The notes beneath the pieces were generated by a model. It ran no database searches. It saw only the letters and a list, made by a program, of their open reading frames with translations, and was not told where the DNA came from. A program made the position numbers and the translations under genes. Below, in pieces: positions 35,265 through 49,421 of a stretch of DNA of 64,000 bases. This stretch comes from Mimachlamys varia (Eukaryota > Mollusca > Bivalvia > Pectinida > Pectinidae). How positions within the stretch are numbered: position 1 is the first letter of the stretch; every line of letters starts with the position of its first letter. The DNA lies in the NCBI GenBank assembly GCA_947623455.1, contig OX392538.1, positions 33,789,001-33,853,000 on the forward strand, written 5' to 3'.

Positions 35265-35270
35265 ATTATT

Positions 35271-36486
35271 AAGTCACCCCCAACGAAGTGGGGTGACTTA
35301 TTGTTATTGTTCCGTTTCTTTGTTTTTCTTATTATTATTCTTATTATTATTCCTACACTCATTTTTGTCCGGGATATATCTCGTAAACGACTTATCGCGC
35401 TCCAATGAAACTTTGAAGGATTATTGGTGGGTATGTGAAGTTGTGCAAGGTACTTTTTTTTTGTCGATTGCGCATCCAAGATGGCCACCACAGCCTCTTT
35501 TTAAAAAAAAACAACGAATATTTGTGACGCTATAACTTTTTTCATGTTGGGCCGATTACGATTAAACTTGTGTTATATGATGATTGTATGATGGCCGTTA
35601 ATTTAGCGAAGTCAAACCTCCATTATTTTTTCAAAATGGCCGCCAATGCCCGGTCTCTGATTGGTTGGATTTCAGATATCGTCCGATTTTGCTCAAAATT
35701 GTTATGAACGGGTAACAGGACACACCGAACACAACGGTAACTTCGAATTTGAAATCGACAAAATGGCCGCCATTTTATGGCCTCGGTTTGGTCGACATTT
35801 ACATATCGTGAAATCACGCATTAACTTGTCACTTTACACTACCATAAAAATTTACATAAATGAAGATTTTATTGTGCCAAACATTTCTGTAAAGTCAAAG
35901 TCAAATTATTTCTTACAAAATGGCCGCCACCGCCTGCTTTCTGATTGGTTGAAATTTTGATATCGTCCAATTTTGCTCAAATTTAGTATGAACCTGTAAC
36001 ACGACATACCGAACACATTCGTCACATTGGTTTTGAAATCAGACAAAATGGCCGCCATTTTATGGCCTCTGATTGGTTGAAATTTAGATATTGACCGATT
36101 TTGTTCACATTTGGTATGAACGTGTAACAGGACATACCGAACACAACCGTAACTTCGGTTTTGAATTCAAACAAAATGGCCGTCATTTTATGGCCTCTGA
36201 TTGGTTGAAATTTAGATATTTACCAATTTCCTTCAAATTCGGTTTCAATGTGTAACAGGACATGGCGAACACAATCGTACCTTCGTTTTGGATTTCTTGA
36301 GAAAATGGCCGCCATTTCGTTGCTTCTGATTGGTCAACATTTAGATATTGTCTGATTTCGCTCAAATTTGCTGTGTATGCTCATTATGGCTTTACGGAAT
36401 CAACTATCATGTTTCACAAGGGTTTGTGGGGGATCGTCTTGCGGGGAGGGGTGACTTCCGCTATTGCTCGCAATTGCAATTCTAGT
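35271..36486 (+). mobile_element. Pile unit 4 (one 5' end, long body)
   Basis: Stem-loop at 35271 and 3' end at 36486. Confidence 0.85.
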
Positions 36487-36905
36487 TATTATTATTATTC
36501 TTATTATTCCTACACTCATTCTTGTCCGGGGCATATCTCGTAAACGACTAATCACGCTCCAATGAAACTTTGACGGATTATTGGTGGGTACGTATAGATG
36601 TGCATAACACTTTTTTTTGGTCGATTCCGCATCCAAGATGGCCGCCACAGCCTCTTTTCCAAAAAAAATAACCAATATTTGTGACGCTATAACTTTTTTC
36701 CTGTTTGGCCGATTACGATTAAACATGTGTTATATGATGATTGTATGATGGCCGTTAATTTAGCGAAGTCAAAACTGAATTATTTTTTCAAAATGGCCGC
36801 CAATGCCTGGTCTCTGATTGGTTGGATTTCAGATATCGTCCGATTTTGCTCAAAATTGGTATGAACGGGTAACAGGACACACCGAACACAACGGTAACTT
36901 CGATT
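36487..36905 (+). mobile_element. Pile unit 5 (body cut, no 3' end)
   Basis: The body stops at GGTAACTTCGATTTT and joins directly to another linker (CTTATTATTCCTAC); the missing 3' half is a deletion or rearrangement. Confidence 0.8.
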
Positions 36906-37511
36906 TTCTTATTATTCCTACACTCATTCTTGTCCGGGGCATATCTCGTAAACGACTAATCACGCTCTAATGAAACTTTGACGGATTATTGGTGGGTACG
37001 TGTAGATGTGCATAACACTTTTTTTTGATCAATTGCGCATCCAAGATGGCCGCCACAGCCTCTTTTCCAAAAAAAATAACGAATATTTGTGACGCTATAA
37101 CTTTTTTTCTGTTTGGCTGATTGCGATTAAACTTGTGTTATATGATGATTGTATGATGGCCGTTAATTCAGCGAAGTCAAAACTGAATTATTTTTTCAAA
37201 ATGGCCGCCAATGCCCGGTCTTTGATTGGTTGGATTTCAGATATCATCAGATTTTGCTCAAAATTGGTATGAACGGGTAACAGGACACACCGAACACAAC
37301 GGTAACTTCGAATTTGAAATCAGACAAAATGGCCGTCATTTTGTGGCCTCTGATTGGTCAAAATTTAGCTATTGTCCGATTTCGCTCAAATTTGCTATGT
37401 ATTAACATTATGATATTACGGAATCAACTATCATGTTTCACAAGGGTTTGCGGGAGATCGGCTTGCGGGGAGGGGTGACTTCCGCTATTGCTCGCAATTG
37501 CAATTCTAGTT
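36906..37511 (+). mobile_element. Pile unit 6 (no 5' end, short body)
   Basis: Short body, 3' end 37506-37511, abutting the next stem-loop with no gap. Confidence 0.85.
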
Positions 37512-38709
37512 AAGTCACCCCCAACGAAGTGGGGTGACTTATTGTTATTGTTCCGTTTCTTTGTTATTCTTATTATTATTATTCTTACACTCATTTTTGT
37601 CCGCGGCATATCTCTAAAACGACTAATCACACTACAATGAAACTTCGAAGGATTATTGGTGGGTACATGAAGGTGTGCAACTAATTATTTTTTGGTCGAT
37701 TGCGCATCCAAGATGGCCGCCACAGCCTCGTTTAAAAAAAAAACAACGAATATTTGTGACGCTATAACTTTTTCCCTGTTTGGCTGATTGCGATTAAACT
37801 TGTGTTATATGATGATTGTATGATAGCCATTAATTTAGCGAAGTCAAACCTGAATTATTTTTTCAAAATGGCTGCCAATGTCCGGTCTCTGATTGGTTGG
37901 ATTTAAGATATCGTCCGATTTTGCTCAAAATTGTTATGAACGGGTAACAGGACACACCGGTAACTTCGAATTTGAAATCGACAAAATGGCCGCCATTTTA
38001 TTGCCTCGGTTTGGTCGACTTTTATATATCATTACATTCCGCATTAATTTCTTGCTTTACACTACCATAACAATTTACATAATTGAAGATTTCATTGTGC
38101 CAAATATTTCTGCGAAGTCAAAGTCAATTTATTTCTTACAAAATGGCTGCCACCGCCTACTTTCTGATTAGTTGAAATTTAGATATCGTCCAATTTCGCT
38201 CAAATTCTGTGTGAACGTGTAACAGGACACACCGAACACAACCGTTATTTCGGTTTTGACATCAGACAAAATGGCCGCCATTTTATGGCTTCTGATTGGT
38301 CAAAATTTAGATATTCTCCGATTTTGCTCAAATTTAGTATGAACGGGTAACAGGACACACCGAACACAACTGTAACTTCGGTTTTGAAATCAGACAAAAT
38401 GGCCGCCATTTTATGGCCTCTTATTGGTTGAAATTTAGATATTGTCCGATTTCGCTCACATTTTGTTTCAATGTGTAACAGGACATAGCAAACACAATCG
38501 TACCTTCGTTTTGGACTTTGGAGAAAATGGCGGGCATTTTGTGGCTTCTGATTGGTCAAAATTTAGATATTGTCTGATTTTGCTCAAATTTGGTATGTAT
38601 GTTCATTATGACATTACGCAATCAACTATCATGCTTCACAAGAGTTTGTGTGGGATCGGCTTGCGGGGAGGGGTGACTTCCGCTATTGCTCGCAATTGCA
38701 ATTCTAGTT
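37512..38709 (+). mobile_element. Pile unit 7 (one 5' end, long body)
   Basis: Stem-loop at 37512; 3' end 38704-38709, again abutting the next unit with no gap. Confidence 0.85.
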
Positions 38710-38950
38710 AAGTCACCCCCAACGAAGTGGGGTGACTTATTGTTATTGTTCCGTTTCTTTGTTATTCTTATTAAGTCACCCCTAACGAAGTGGGGTGACT
38801 TATTGTTATTGTTCCGTTTCTTTGTTATTAAGTCACCCCCAACGAAGTGGGGTGACTTATTGTTATTGTTCCGTTTCTTTGTTATTCTTATTAAGTCACC
38901 CCCAACGAAGTGGGGTGACTTATTGTTATTGTTCCGTTTCTTTGTTATTC

Positions 38951-38986
<36 letters not shown>

Positions 38987-39589
38987 TTATTATTCCTACA
39001 CTCATTCTTGTCCGGGGCATATCTCGTAAACGACTAATCACGCTTCAATGAAACTTTGACGGATTATTGGTGGGTACGTGTAGATGTGCATAACACTTTT
39101 TTTTGGTCGATTGCGCATCCAAGATGGCCGCCACAGCCTCTTTTCCAAAAAAATTAAGGAATATTTGTGACGCTTTAACTTTTTTTCTGTTCGGCTGATT
39201 GCGATTAAACTTGTGTTATATGATTATTGTATGATGGCCGTTAATTCAGCAAAGTCAAAACTGAATTATTTTTTCAAAATGGCCGCCAATGCCCGGTCTC
39301 TGATTGGTTGCATTTCAGATATCGTCCGATTTGGCTCAAAATTGGTATGAACTGGTAACAGGACACACCGAACACAACGGTAACTTCGGTTTTGAAATCA
39401 AACAAAATGGCCGCCATTTTATGGCCTCTGATTGGTCAAGATTTAGCTATTGTCCGATTTCGCTCAAATTTGGTATGTATTATCATTATGACATTACGGA
39501 ATCAACTATCATGTTTCGCAAGGGTTTGCGGGGGATCGGCTTACGGGGAGGGGTGACTTCCGCTATTGCTCGCAATTGCAATTCTAGTT
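38710..39589 (+). mobile_element. Pile unit 8 (four 5' ends, short body)
   Basis: Stem-loops at 38710, 38773, 38830 and 38893. The body from about 38990 is almost identical to those at about 44780 and 53735 (shared GGTTGCATTTCAG, TTTGGCTCAAAATTGG and GGCTTACGGGGAGG variants). Confidence 0.85.
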
Positions 39590-40205
39590 ATTATTATTAT
39601 TCTTATTATTCCTACACTCATTCTTGTCCGGGGCATATCTCGTAAACGACTAATCACGCTTCAATGAAACTTTGACGGATTATTGGTGGGTACGTGTAGA
39701 TGTGCATAACACTATTTTTTGGTCGATTGCGCATCCAAGATGGCCGCCACAGCCTCTTTTCTAAAAAGAATAAGGAATATTTGTGACGCTATAACTTTTT
39801 TTCTGTTTGGCTGATTGCGATTAAACTTGTGTTATATGATTATTGTATGATGGCCGTTAATTCAGCGAAGTCAAAACTGAATTATTTTTTCAAAATGGCC
39901 GCAAATGCCCGGTCTCTGATTGGTTGGATTTCAGATATCGTCCGATTTTGCTCAAAATTGGTATGAACGGGTAACCGGACACACTGAACACAACGGTAAC
40001 TTCGAATTTGAAGTCAGACAAAATGGCCGTCATTTTGTGGCCTCTGATTGGTCAAAATTTAGCTATTGTCCGATTTCGCTCAAATTTGCTATGTATTATC
40101 CTTATGACATTACGGAATCAACTATCATGTTTCACAAGGGTTTGCGGGGGATCGGCTTGCGGGGAGGGGTGACTTCCGCTATTGCTCGCAATTGCAATTC
40201 TAGTT
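39590..40205 (+). mobile_element. Pile unit 9 (no 5' end, short body)
   Basis: 3' end at 40200-40205. Confidence 0.85.
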
Positions 40206-40217
40206 CTTATTATTATT

Positions 40218-40892
40218 AAGTCACCCCCAACGAAGTGGGGTGACTTATTGTTATTGTTCCGTTTCTTTGTTATTCTTATTATTCTTATTATTATTATTCC
40301 TACACTCATTCTTGTCCGCGGCGTTTCTCTAAAACGACTAATCACACTTCAATGAAACTTTGAAGGATTATTGGTGGGTACGTGTAGATGTGCAAATTAC
40401 ATTTTTTGGGTCGATTGCGCATCCAAGATGGCCGCCACAGCCTCTTTTTAAAAAAAAACTACGAATATTTGTGACGCTATAACTTTTTTCCTGTTCGGCT
40501 GATTGCGATTAAACTTGTGTTATATGATGATTGTATGATGGCCGTTAATTTAGCGAAGTCAAAACTGAATTATTTTTTCAAAATGGCCGCCAAGGCCCGG
40601 TCTCTGATTGGTTGGATTTCAGATATCGTCCGATTCCGCTCAAAATTGGTATTAACGGGTAACAGTACACACCGAACACAAAGGTAACTTCGAATTTTAA
40701 ATCGACAAAATGGCCGCCATTTTATGGCTTCTGATTGGTCGAAATTTAGATATTGTCCGATTCCGCTCAAATTTGCTATGTATGGTCATTATGGCATTAC
40801 GGAATCAACTATCATGTTTCACAAGGGATTGTGGGGGATCGGCTTGCGGGGAGGGGTGACTTCCGCTATTGCTCGCAATTGCAATTCTAGTT
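40218..40892 (+). mobile_element. Pile unit 10 (one 5' end, short body)
   Basis: Stem-loop at 40218; the 3' end at 40892 abuts the next stem-loop. Confidence 0.85.
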
Positions 40893-42173
40893 AAGTCACC
40901 CCAACGAAGTTGGGTGACTTATTGTTATTGTTCCGTTTCTTTGTTTTTCTTATTATTATTAAGTCACCCCTAACGAAGTGGGGTGACTTATTGTTATTGT
41001 TCCGTTTCTTTGTTATTCTTATTATTCTTATTATTATTCCTACACTCATTTTTGTCCGCGGCGTTTCTCTAAAACGACTTATCACATTCCAATGAAACTT
41101 TGAAGGATTATTGGTGGGTACGTGTAGTTGTGCAACGTACTTTTATTTGGTCGATTGCGCATCCAAGATGGCCGCCACAGCCTCTTTTTAAAAAAAAACA
41201 ACGAATATTTGTGACGCTATAACTTTTTTCTTATTGGGCCGATTACGATTAAACTTGTGTTACATGATGATTGTATGATGGCCGTTAATCAAGCGAAGTC
41301 AAAACTGATTTTTTTTTTTCAAAATGGCCGCCAATGCCGGTCTCTGATTGGTTGGATTTCAGATATCGTACGATTTTGCTCAAAATTTGTACGAACGGGT
41401 AACAGGACACACCGAACACAACGGTAACTTCGAATTTGAAATCGACAAAATGGCCGCCATTTTATGGCCTCGGTTTGGTCGACATTTACATATCGTTAAA
41501 TCACGCATTAATTTGTCACTTTACACTACCATAAAAATTTACATAAATGAGGATTTCATTGTGCCAAACATTTCTGTGAAGTCAAAGTCAATTTATTTCT
41601 TACAAAATGGCCGCCACCGCCTGCTTTCTGATTGGTTGAAATTTAGATACCGTCCGATTTTGCTCAAATTTAGTATGAACCTATAACACGACATACCGAA
41701 CACATCCGTAACACTGGTTTTGAAATCAGACAAAATGGCCGCCATTTCATGGCCTCTGATTGGTTGAAATTTAGATATTGACTGATTGTGTTCAAATTCG
41801 GTATGAACATGTAACAGGATACACCGAACACAACCGTAACTTCGGTTTTGAATTATAACAAAATGGCCGCCATTTTATGGCCTCTGATTGGTTGAAATTT
41901 ATATATTGACCGATTTCATTCAAATTTAGTATGAACGTGTAACAAGACACACCGAACACAACCGTAACTTCGGTTTTGAATTATAACAAAATGGCCGCCA
42001 TTTTATGGCCTCTGATTGGTTGAAATTTAGATCTTGTCTGATTTGCTTCAAATTTAGTATGTATGTTCATTATGGCATTACGGAAACAACTATCATGCTT
42101 CACAAGGGTTTGTGGGGGATCGGCTTGCGGGGAGGGGTGACTTCCGCTATTGCTCGCAATTGCAATTCTAGTT
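40893..42173 (+). mobile_element. Pile unit 11 (two 5' ends, long body)
   Basis: Stem-loops at 40893 (one C shorter, AAGTTGGGTGACTT arm) and 40961; 3' end 42173. Confidence 0.85.
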
Positions 42174-43322
42174 CTTATTATTATTCCTACACTCATTTTT
42201 GTCCGGGATATATCTCGTAAACGACTTATCGCGCTCCAATGAAACTTTGAAGGATTATCGGTGGGTACGTGAAGTTGTGCAAGGGACTTTTTTTTTGTCG
42301 ATTGCGCATCCAAGATGGCCACCACAGCCTCTTTTTAAAAAAAAAACAACGAATATTTGTGACGCTATAACTTTTTTCCTGTTTGGCCGATTACGATTAA
42401 ACTTGTGTTATATGATGATTGTATGATGGCCGTTAATTTAGCGAAGTCAAAACTGAAAAAAAAAATTCAAAATGGCCGCCAATGCCCGGTCTCTGATTGG
42501 TTGGATTTCAGATATCGTCCGATTGGGCTAAAAATTGGTATGAACGGGTAACAGGACACACCGAACACAACGGTTACTTCGAATTCGAAATCGACAAAAT
42601 GGCCGCCATTTTATGGCCTCGGTTTGGTCGACATTTACATATCGTTAAATCACGCATTAACTTGTCACTTTACACTACCATAAAAATTTACATAAATGAA
42701 GATTTCATTGTGCCAAACATTTCTGTGAAGTCAAAGTCAAATTATTGCTTACAAAATGGCCGCCACCGCCTGCTTTCTGATTGGTTGAAATTTAGATATC
42801 GTCCGATTTCGCTCAAATTTAGTGTGAACCTGTAACACGACATACCGAACACATCCGTAACATTGGTTTTGAAATCAGACAAAATGGCCGCCATTTTATG
42901 GCCTCTGATTGGTTGAAATTTAGATATTGACCGATTTTGTTCAAATTCGGTATGAACGTGTAACAGGACACACCGAACACAACCGTAACTTCGGTTTTGA
43001 ATTCAAACAAAATGGCCGTCATTTTATGGCCTGTGATTGGTCGAAATTTAGATCTTGTCTGATTTTCTTTATATTTGGTTTTAATGTGAAACGGGACATG
43101 GCGAACACAATCGTACCCTCGTTTTTGACATTGGAGAAAATTGCCGCCATTTTGTTGCTTCTGATTGGTCAAAATTTAGATATTGTCGGATTTCGCTCAA
43201 ATTTGCTATGTATGCTCATTATGGCATTACGGAATCAACTATCATGTTTCACAAGGGTTTGTGGGGGATCGGTTTGCGGGGAGGGGTGACTTCCGCTATT
43301 GCTCGCAATTGCAATTCTAGTT
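42174..43322 (+). mobile_element. Pile unit 12 (no 5' end, long body)
   Basis: 3' end at 43322. Confidence 0.85.
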
Positions 43323-43938
43323 ATTCTTATTATTATTATTATTCCTACACTCATTCTTGTCCGGGATATATCTCGTAAACGACTTATCGCACTCCAATGA
43401 AACTTTGAAGGATTATTATTGGGTGCGTGAAGTTGTGCAAGGTACTTTTTTTCGGTCGATTGCGCATCCAAGATGGCCACCACAGCCTCTTTTTAAAAAA
43501 AAACAACGAATATTTGTGACGCTATAACTTTTTTCTTGTTGGGCCGATTACGATTGAACTTGTGTTATATGATGATTGTATGATGGCCGTTAATTTAGCG
43601 AAGTCAAAACTGAATTATTTTTTCAAAATGGCCGCCAAGGCCCGGTCTGTGATTGGTTGGATTTCAGATATCGTCCGATTTTGCTCAAAATTGGTATGAA
43701 CGGGAAATAGGACACACCGAACACAACGGTAACTTCGGTTTTGAAATCAAACAAAATGGTCGCCATTTTATTGCTTCTGATTGGTCAAAATTTAGATAGT
43801 GTCCGATTCCACTCAAATTTCCTATGTATAGTCATTATGGCATTACGGATTCAACTATCATGTTTCACAAGGGATTGTGGGGGATCAGCTTGCGGGGAGG
43901 GGTGACTTCCGCTATTGCTCGCAATTGCAATTCTAGTT
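43323..43938 (+). mobile_element. Pile unit 13 (no 5' end, short body)
   Basis: 3' end at 43933-43938, followed by a half stem-loop. Confidence 0.85.
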
Positions 43939-44736
43939 ATTATTGGGGTGACTTATTGTTATTGTTCCGTTTCTTTGTTATTCTTATTATTAAGTCACCC
44001 CCAACGAAGTGGGGTGACTTATTGTTATTGTTCCGTTTCTTTGTTATTAAGTCACCCCCAACGAAGTGGGGTGACTTATTGTTATTGTTCCGTTTCTTTG
44101 TTATTCTTATTATTATTATTATTATTATTATTCTTATTATTCCTACACTCATTCTTGTCCGGGGCATATCTCGTAAACGACAAATCACGCTCCAATGAAA
44201 CTTTGACGGATTATTGGTGGGTACGTGTAGATGTGCATAACACTTTTTTTGGGTCGATTGCGCTTCCAAGATGGCCGCCACAGCCTCTTTTCCAAAAAAA
44301 ATTACCAATATTTGTGACGCTATAACTTTTTTTCTGTTTGGCTGATTGCGATTAAACTTGTGTTATATGATGATTGTATGATGGCCGTTCATTAAGCGAA
44401 GTCAAAACTGAATTATTTTTTCAAAATGGCCGCCAAGGCCCGCTCTCTGATTGGTTGGATTTCAGATATCGTCCGATTTTGCTGAAAATTGGTATGAACG
44501 GGTAACAGGACACACCGAACACAACGGTAACTTCGGTTTTGAAATCGGACAAAATGGCCGCCATTTTGTGGCTTCTGATTGGTCAAAATTTCGATATTGT
44601 CCGATTCTCCTCAAATTCACTATGTATGGTCATTATGGCATTACGGAATCAACTATCATGTTTCACAAGGGATTGTGGGGGATCAGCTTGCGGGGAGGGG
44701 TGACTTCCGCTATTGCTCGCAATTGCAATTCTAGTT
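43939..44736 (+). mobile_element. Pile unit 14 (half plus two full 5' ends, short body)
   Basis: Starts ATTATTGGGGTGACTTATTG, keeping only the right stem arm. Full stem-loops follow at 43992 and 44049; the 3' end is at 44731-44736. Confidence 0.85.
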
Positions 44737-44737
44737 C

Positions 44738-44773
<36 letters not shown>

Positions 44774-45376
44774 TTATTATTCCTACACTCATTCTTGTCC
44801 GGGGCATATCTCGTAAACGACTAATCACGCTTCAATGAAACTTTGACGGATTATTGGTGGGTACGTGTAGATGTGCATAACACTTTTTTTTGGTCGATTG
44901 CGCATCCAAGATGGCCGCCACAGCCTCTTTTCCAAAAAAATTAAGGAATATTTGTGACGCTTTAACTTTTTTTCTGTTCGGCTGATTGCGATTAAACTTG
45001 TGTTATATGATTATTGTATGATGGCCGTTAATTCAGCAAAGTCAAAACTGAATTATTTTTTCAAAATGGCCGCCAATGCCCGGTCTCTGATTGGTTGCAT
45101 TTCAGATATCGTCCGATTTGGCTCAAAATTGGTATGAACTGGTAACAGGACACACCGAACACAACGGTAACTTCGGTTTTGAAATCAAACAAAATGGCCG
45201 CCATTTTATGGCCTCTGATTGGTCAAGATTTAGCTATTGTCCGATTTCGCTCAAATTTGGTATGTATTATCATTATGACATTACGGAATCAACTATCATG
45301 TTTCGCAAGGGTTTGCGGGGGATCGGCTTACGGGGAGGGGTGACTTCCGCTATTGCTCGCAATTGCAATTCTAGTT
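44737..45376 (+). mobile_element. Pile unit 15 (no 5' end, short body)
   Basis: Body almost identical to units 8 and 27, but here it lacks a 5' stem-loop directly upstream; 3' end 45376. Confidence 0.85.
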
Positions 45377-45382
45377 ATTATT

Positions 45383-46205
45383 AAGTCACCCCCAACGAAG
45401 TGGGGTGACTTATTGTTATTGTTCCGTTTCTTTGTTTTTCTTATTAAGTCACCCCCAACGAAGTGGGGTGACTTATTGTTATTGTTCCGTTTCTTTGTTA
45501 TTCTTATTATTATTATTAAGTCACCCCCAACGAAGTGGGGTGACTTATTGTTATTGTTCCGTTTCTTTGTTATTCTTATTATTATTATTATTATTATTAT
45601 TCTTATTATTCCTACACTCATTCTTGTCCGGGGCATATCTCGTAAACGACTAATCACGCTCCAATGAAACTTTGACGGATTATTGGTGGGGACGTGCAGA
45701 TGTGCATAACACTTTTTTTTGGTCGATTGCGCATCCAAGATGGCCGCCACAGCCTCTTTTCCAAAAAAAATTACGAATATTTGTGACGCTATAACTTTTT
45801 TTCGGTTTGGCTGATTGCGATTAAACTTGTGTTATATGATGATTGTATGATGGCCGTTAATTTAGCGAAGTCAAAACTGAATTATTTTTTCAAAATGGCC
45901 GCCAATGCCCGGTCTCTGATTGGTTGGATTTCAGATATCGTCCGATTTTGCTCAAAATTGGTATGAACGGGTAACAGGACACACTGAACACAAAGGTAAC
46001 TTCGAATTTGAAATCAGACAAAATGGCCGTCATTTCGTGGCCTCTGATTGGTCAAAATTTAGCTATTGTCCGATTTCGCTCAAATTTGGTATGTATTATC
46101 ATTATGACATTACGGAATCAACTATCATGTTGCACAAGGGTTTGCGGGGGATCGGCTTGCGGGGAGGGGTGACTTCCGCTATTGCTCGCAATTGCAATTC
46201 TAGTT
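45383..46205 (+). mobile_element. Pile unit 16 (three 5' ends, short body)
   Basis: Stem-loops at 45383, 45446 and 45518; 3' end 46205. Confidence 0.85.
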
Positions 46206-46820
46206 ATTATTCTTATTATTATTATTCCTACACTCATTCTTGTCCGCGGCGTTTCTCTAAAACGACTAATCACACTCCAATGAAACTTTGAGGGATTATT
46301 CGTGGGTACGTGTAGTTGTGCAACGTACTTTTTTTTGGTCGATTGCGCATCAAAGATGGCCGCCACAGCCTCTTTTTTAAAAAAAACTACGAATTTTTGT
46401 GACGCTATAACTTTTTCCGTGTTGGGCCGATTACGATTAAACTTGTGTCATATGATGATTGTATGATGGCCGTTAATTTAGCGAAGTCAAACCTCCATTA
46501 TTTCTTCAAAATGGCCGCCAAGGCCCGGTCTCTGATTGGTTGGATTTCAGATATCGTCGGATTTCGCTCAAAATTGGTATGAACGGGTAACAGGACACAC
46601 TGAACAAAATGGTAACTTCGAATTTGAAATTGACAAAATGGCCGCCATTTTGTGGCCTCTGATTGGTCAAGATTTAGCTATTGTCCGATTTCGCCCAAAT
46701 TTGGTATGTATATTCATTATGCCATAACGGAATCAACTATCATGCTTCACAAGGGTTTGTGGGGGATCGTCTTGCGGGGAGGGGTGACTTCCGCTATTGC
46801 TCGCAATTGCAATTCTAGTT
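46206..46820 (+). mobile_element. Pile unit 17 (no 5' end, short body)
   Basis: 3' end 46820. Confidence 0.85.
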
Positions 46821-47436
46821 ATTATTATTATTCTTATTATTCCTACACTCATTCTTGTCCGGGGCATATCTCGTAAACGACTAATCACGCTCCAATGAAA
46901 CTTTGACGGATTATTAGTGGGTACGTGTAGATGTGCATAACACTTTTTTTTGGTCGATTGCGCATCCAAGATGGCCGCTACAGCCTCTTTTCCAAAAAAA
47001 ATTACGAATCTTTGTGACGCTTTAACTTTTTTTCTGTTTGGCTGATTACGATGAAACTTGTGTTATATGATAATTGTATGATGGCCGTTAATTTAGCGAA
47101 GTCAAAACTGTATTATTTTTTCAAAATGGCCGCCAATGCCCGGTCTCTGATTGGTTGGATTTCAGATATCGTCCGATTTTGCTCAAAATGGGTATGAACG
47201 GGTAACAGGACACACCGAACACAACGGTAACTTCGGTTTTGAAATCGGACAAAATGACCGCCATTTTGTGGCTTCTGATTGGTCAAAATTTAGATATTGT
47301 CCGATTCCGCTCAAATTCACTATGTATGGTCATTATGGCATTACGGAATCAACTGTCATGTTTCACAAGGGATTGTGGGGGATCGGCTTGCGGGGAGGGG
47401 TGACTTCCGCTATTGCTCGCAATTGCAATTCTAGTT
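46821..47436 (+). mobile_element. Pile unit 18 (no 5' end, short body)
   Basis: 3' end 47436. Confidence 0.85.
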
Positions 47437-48054
47437 ATTATTATTCTTATTATTATTATTCCTACACTCATTCTTGTCCGCGGCGTTTCTCTAAAACGAC
47501 TAATCACACTCCAATGAAACTTTGAGGGATTATTGGTGGGTACGTGTAGTTGTGCAACGTACTTTTTTTTGGTCGATTGCGCATCAAAGATGGCCGCCAC
47601 AGCCTCTTTTTAAAAAAAAACAACGAATTTTTGTGACGCTATAACTTTTTCCGTGTTTGGGCGATTACGATTAAACTTGTGTCATATGATGATTGTATGA
47701 TGGCCGTTAACTTAGCGAAGTCAAACCTCCATTATTTCTTCAAAATGGCCGCCAAGGCCCGGTCTCTGATTGGTTGGATTTCAGATATCGTCGGATTTCG
47801 CTCAAAATTGGTATGAACGGGTAACAGTACACACCGAACACAACGGTAACTTCGAATTTGAAATTGACAAAATGGCCGCCATTTTATGGCTTCTGATTGG
47901 TCAACATTTAGATATTGTCCGATTTCGCCCAAATTTGGTATGTATGTTCATTATGGCATTACGGAATCAACTATCATGCTTCACAAGGATTTGTGGGGGA
48001 TCGGCTTGCGGGGAGGGGTGACTTCCGCTATTGCTCGCAATTGCAATTCTAGTT
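47437..48054 (+). mobile_element. Pile unit 19 (no 5' end, short body)
   Basis: 3' end 48054. Resembles unit 17 (shared AACCTCCATTATTTCTTCAA and ATCGTCGGATTTCGC variants). Confidence 0.85.
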
Positions 48055-48661
48055 CTTATTATTATTCCTACACTCATTTTTGTCCGGGATATATCTCGTA
48101 AACGACTTATCGTGCTCTAATGAAACTTCAAAGGATAATTGGTGGGTACGTGAAGTTGTGCAAGGTACTTTATTTTGGTCGATTGCGCATCCAAGATGGC
48201 CGCCACAGCCTCTTTTTAAAAAAAAATAACGAATATTTGTGACGCTATAACTTTTTTTCTATTAGGCCGATTACGATGAAACTTGTGTTATATGATGATT
48301 GTATGATGGCCGTTAATTTAGCGAAGTCAAAACTGAATTATTCTTTCAAAATGGCTGCCAATGCCCGGTCTCTGATTGGTTGGATTTCAGATATCGTCCG
48401 ATTATGCTCAAAATTAGTATGAACGGGTAACAGGACACACCGAACACAATGGTACCTTCGGTTTTGGAATCGGACAAAATGGCTGCCATTTTATGGCTTC
48501 TGATTGGTCAAAATTTAGATATTGTCCGATTCCGCTCAAATTTGCTATGTATGGTCATTATGGCATTACGGAATCAACTATTATGTTTCACAAGGGTTTG
48601 TGGGGGATCGGCTTGCGGGGAGGGGTGACTTCCGCTATTGCTCGCAATTGCAATTCTAGTT
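48055..48661 (+). mobile_element. Pile unit 20 (no 5' end, short body)
   Basis: 3' end 48661, abutting the next stem-loop. It is the fifth body in a row after the stack of three stem-loops at 45383-45518. Confidence 0.85.
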
Positions 48662-49421
48662 AAGTCACCCCCAACAAAGTGGGGTGACTTATTGTTATTG
48701 TTCCGTTTCTTTGTTATTCTTATTATTATTATTATTATTATTAAGTCACCCCCAACGAAGTGGGGTGACTTATTGTTATTGTTCCGTTTCTTTGTTATTC
48801 TTATTATTATTATTCTTATTATTATTCCTACACTCATTTTTGTCCGGGATATATCTCGTAAACGACTTATGGCGCTCCAATGAAACTTCGAAGGATAATT
48901 GGTGGGTACGTGAAGTTGTGCAAGGTACTTTTTTTTGGTCGATTGCGCATCCAAGATGGCCACCACAGCCTCTTTTTGAAAAAAAATTACGAATATTTGT
49001 GACGCTATAACTTTTTTTCTGTTTGGCTGATTACGATGAAACTTGTGTTATATGATTATTGTATGATGGCCGTTAATTCAGCGAAGTCAAAACTGAATTA
49101 TTTTTTCAAAATGGCCGCCAATGCCCGGTCTCTGATTGGTTGGATTTCAGATATCGTCCGATTTTGCTCAAAATTGGTATGAACGGGTAACAGGACACAC
49201 CGAACACAACGGTAACTTCGGTTTTGACATCAGACAAAATGGCCGCCATTTTATGGCTTCTGATTGGTCAAAATTTAGATATTGTCTGATTCCGCTCAAA
49301 TTCACTATATATGGTCATTATGGCATTACGGAATCAACTATCATGTTTCACAAGGGATTGTGGGGGATTGCCTTGCGGGGAGGGGTGACTTCCGCTATTG
49401 CTCGCAATTGCAATTCTAGTT
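48662..49421 (+). mobile_element. Pile unit 21 (two 5' ends, short body)
   Basis: Stem-loops at 48662 (loop variant CAACAAAGT) and 48743; 3' end 49421. Confidence 0.85.
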
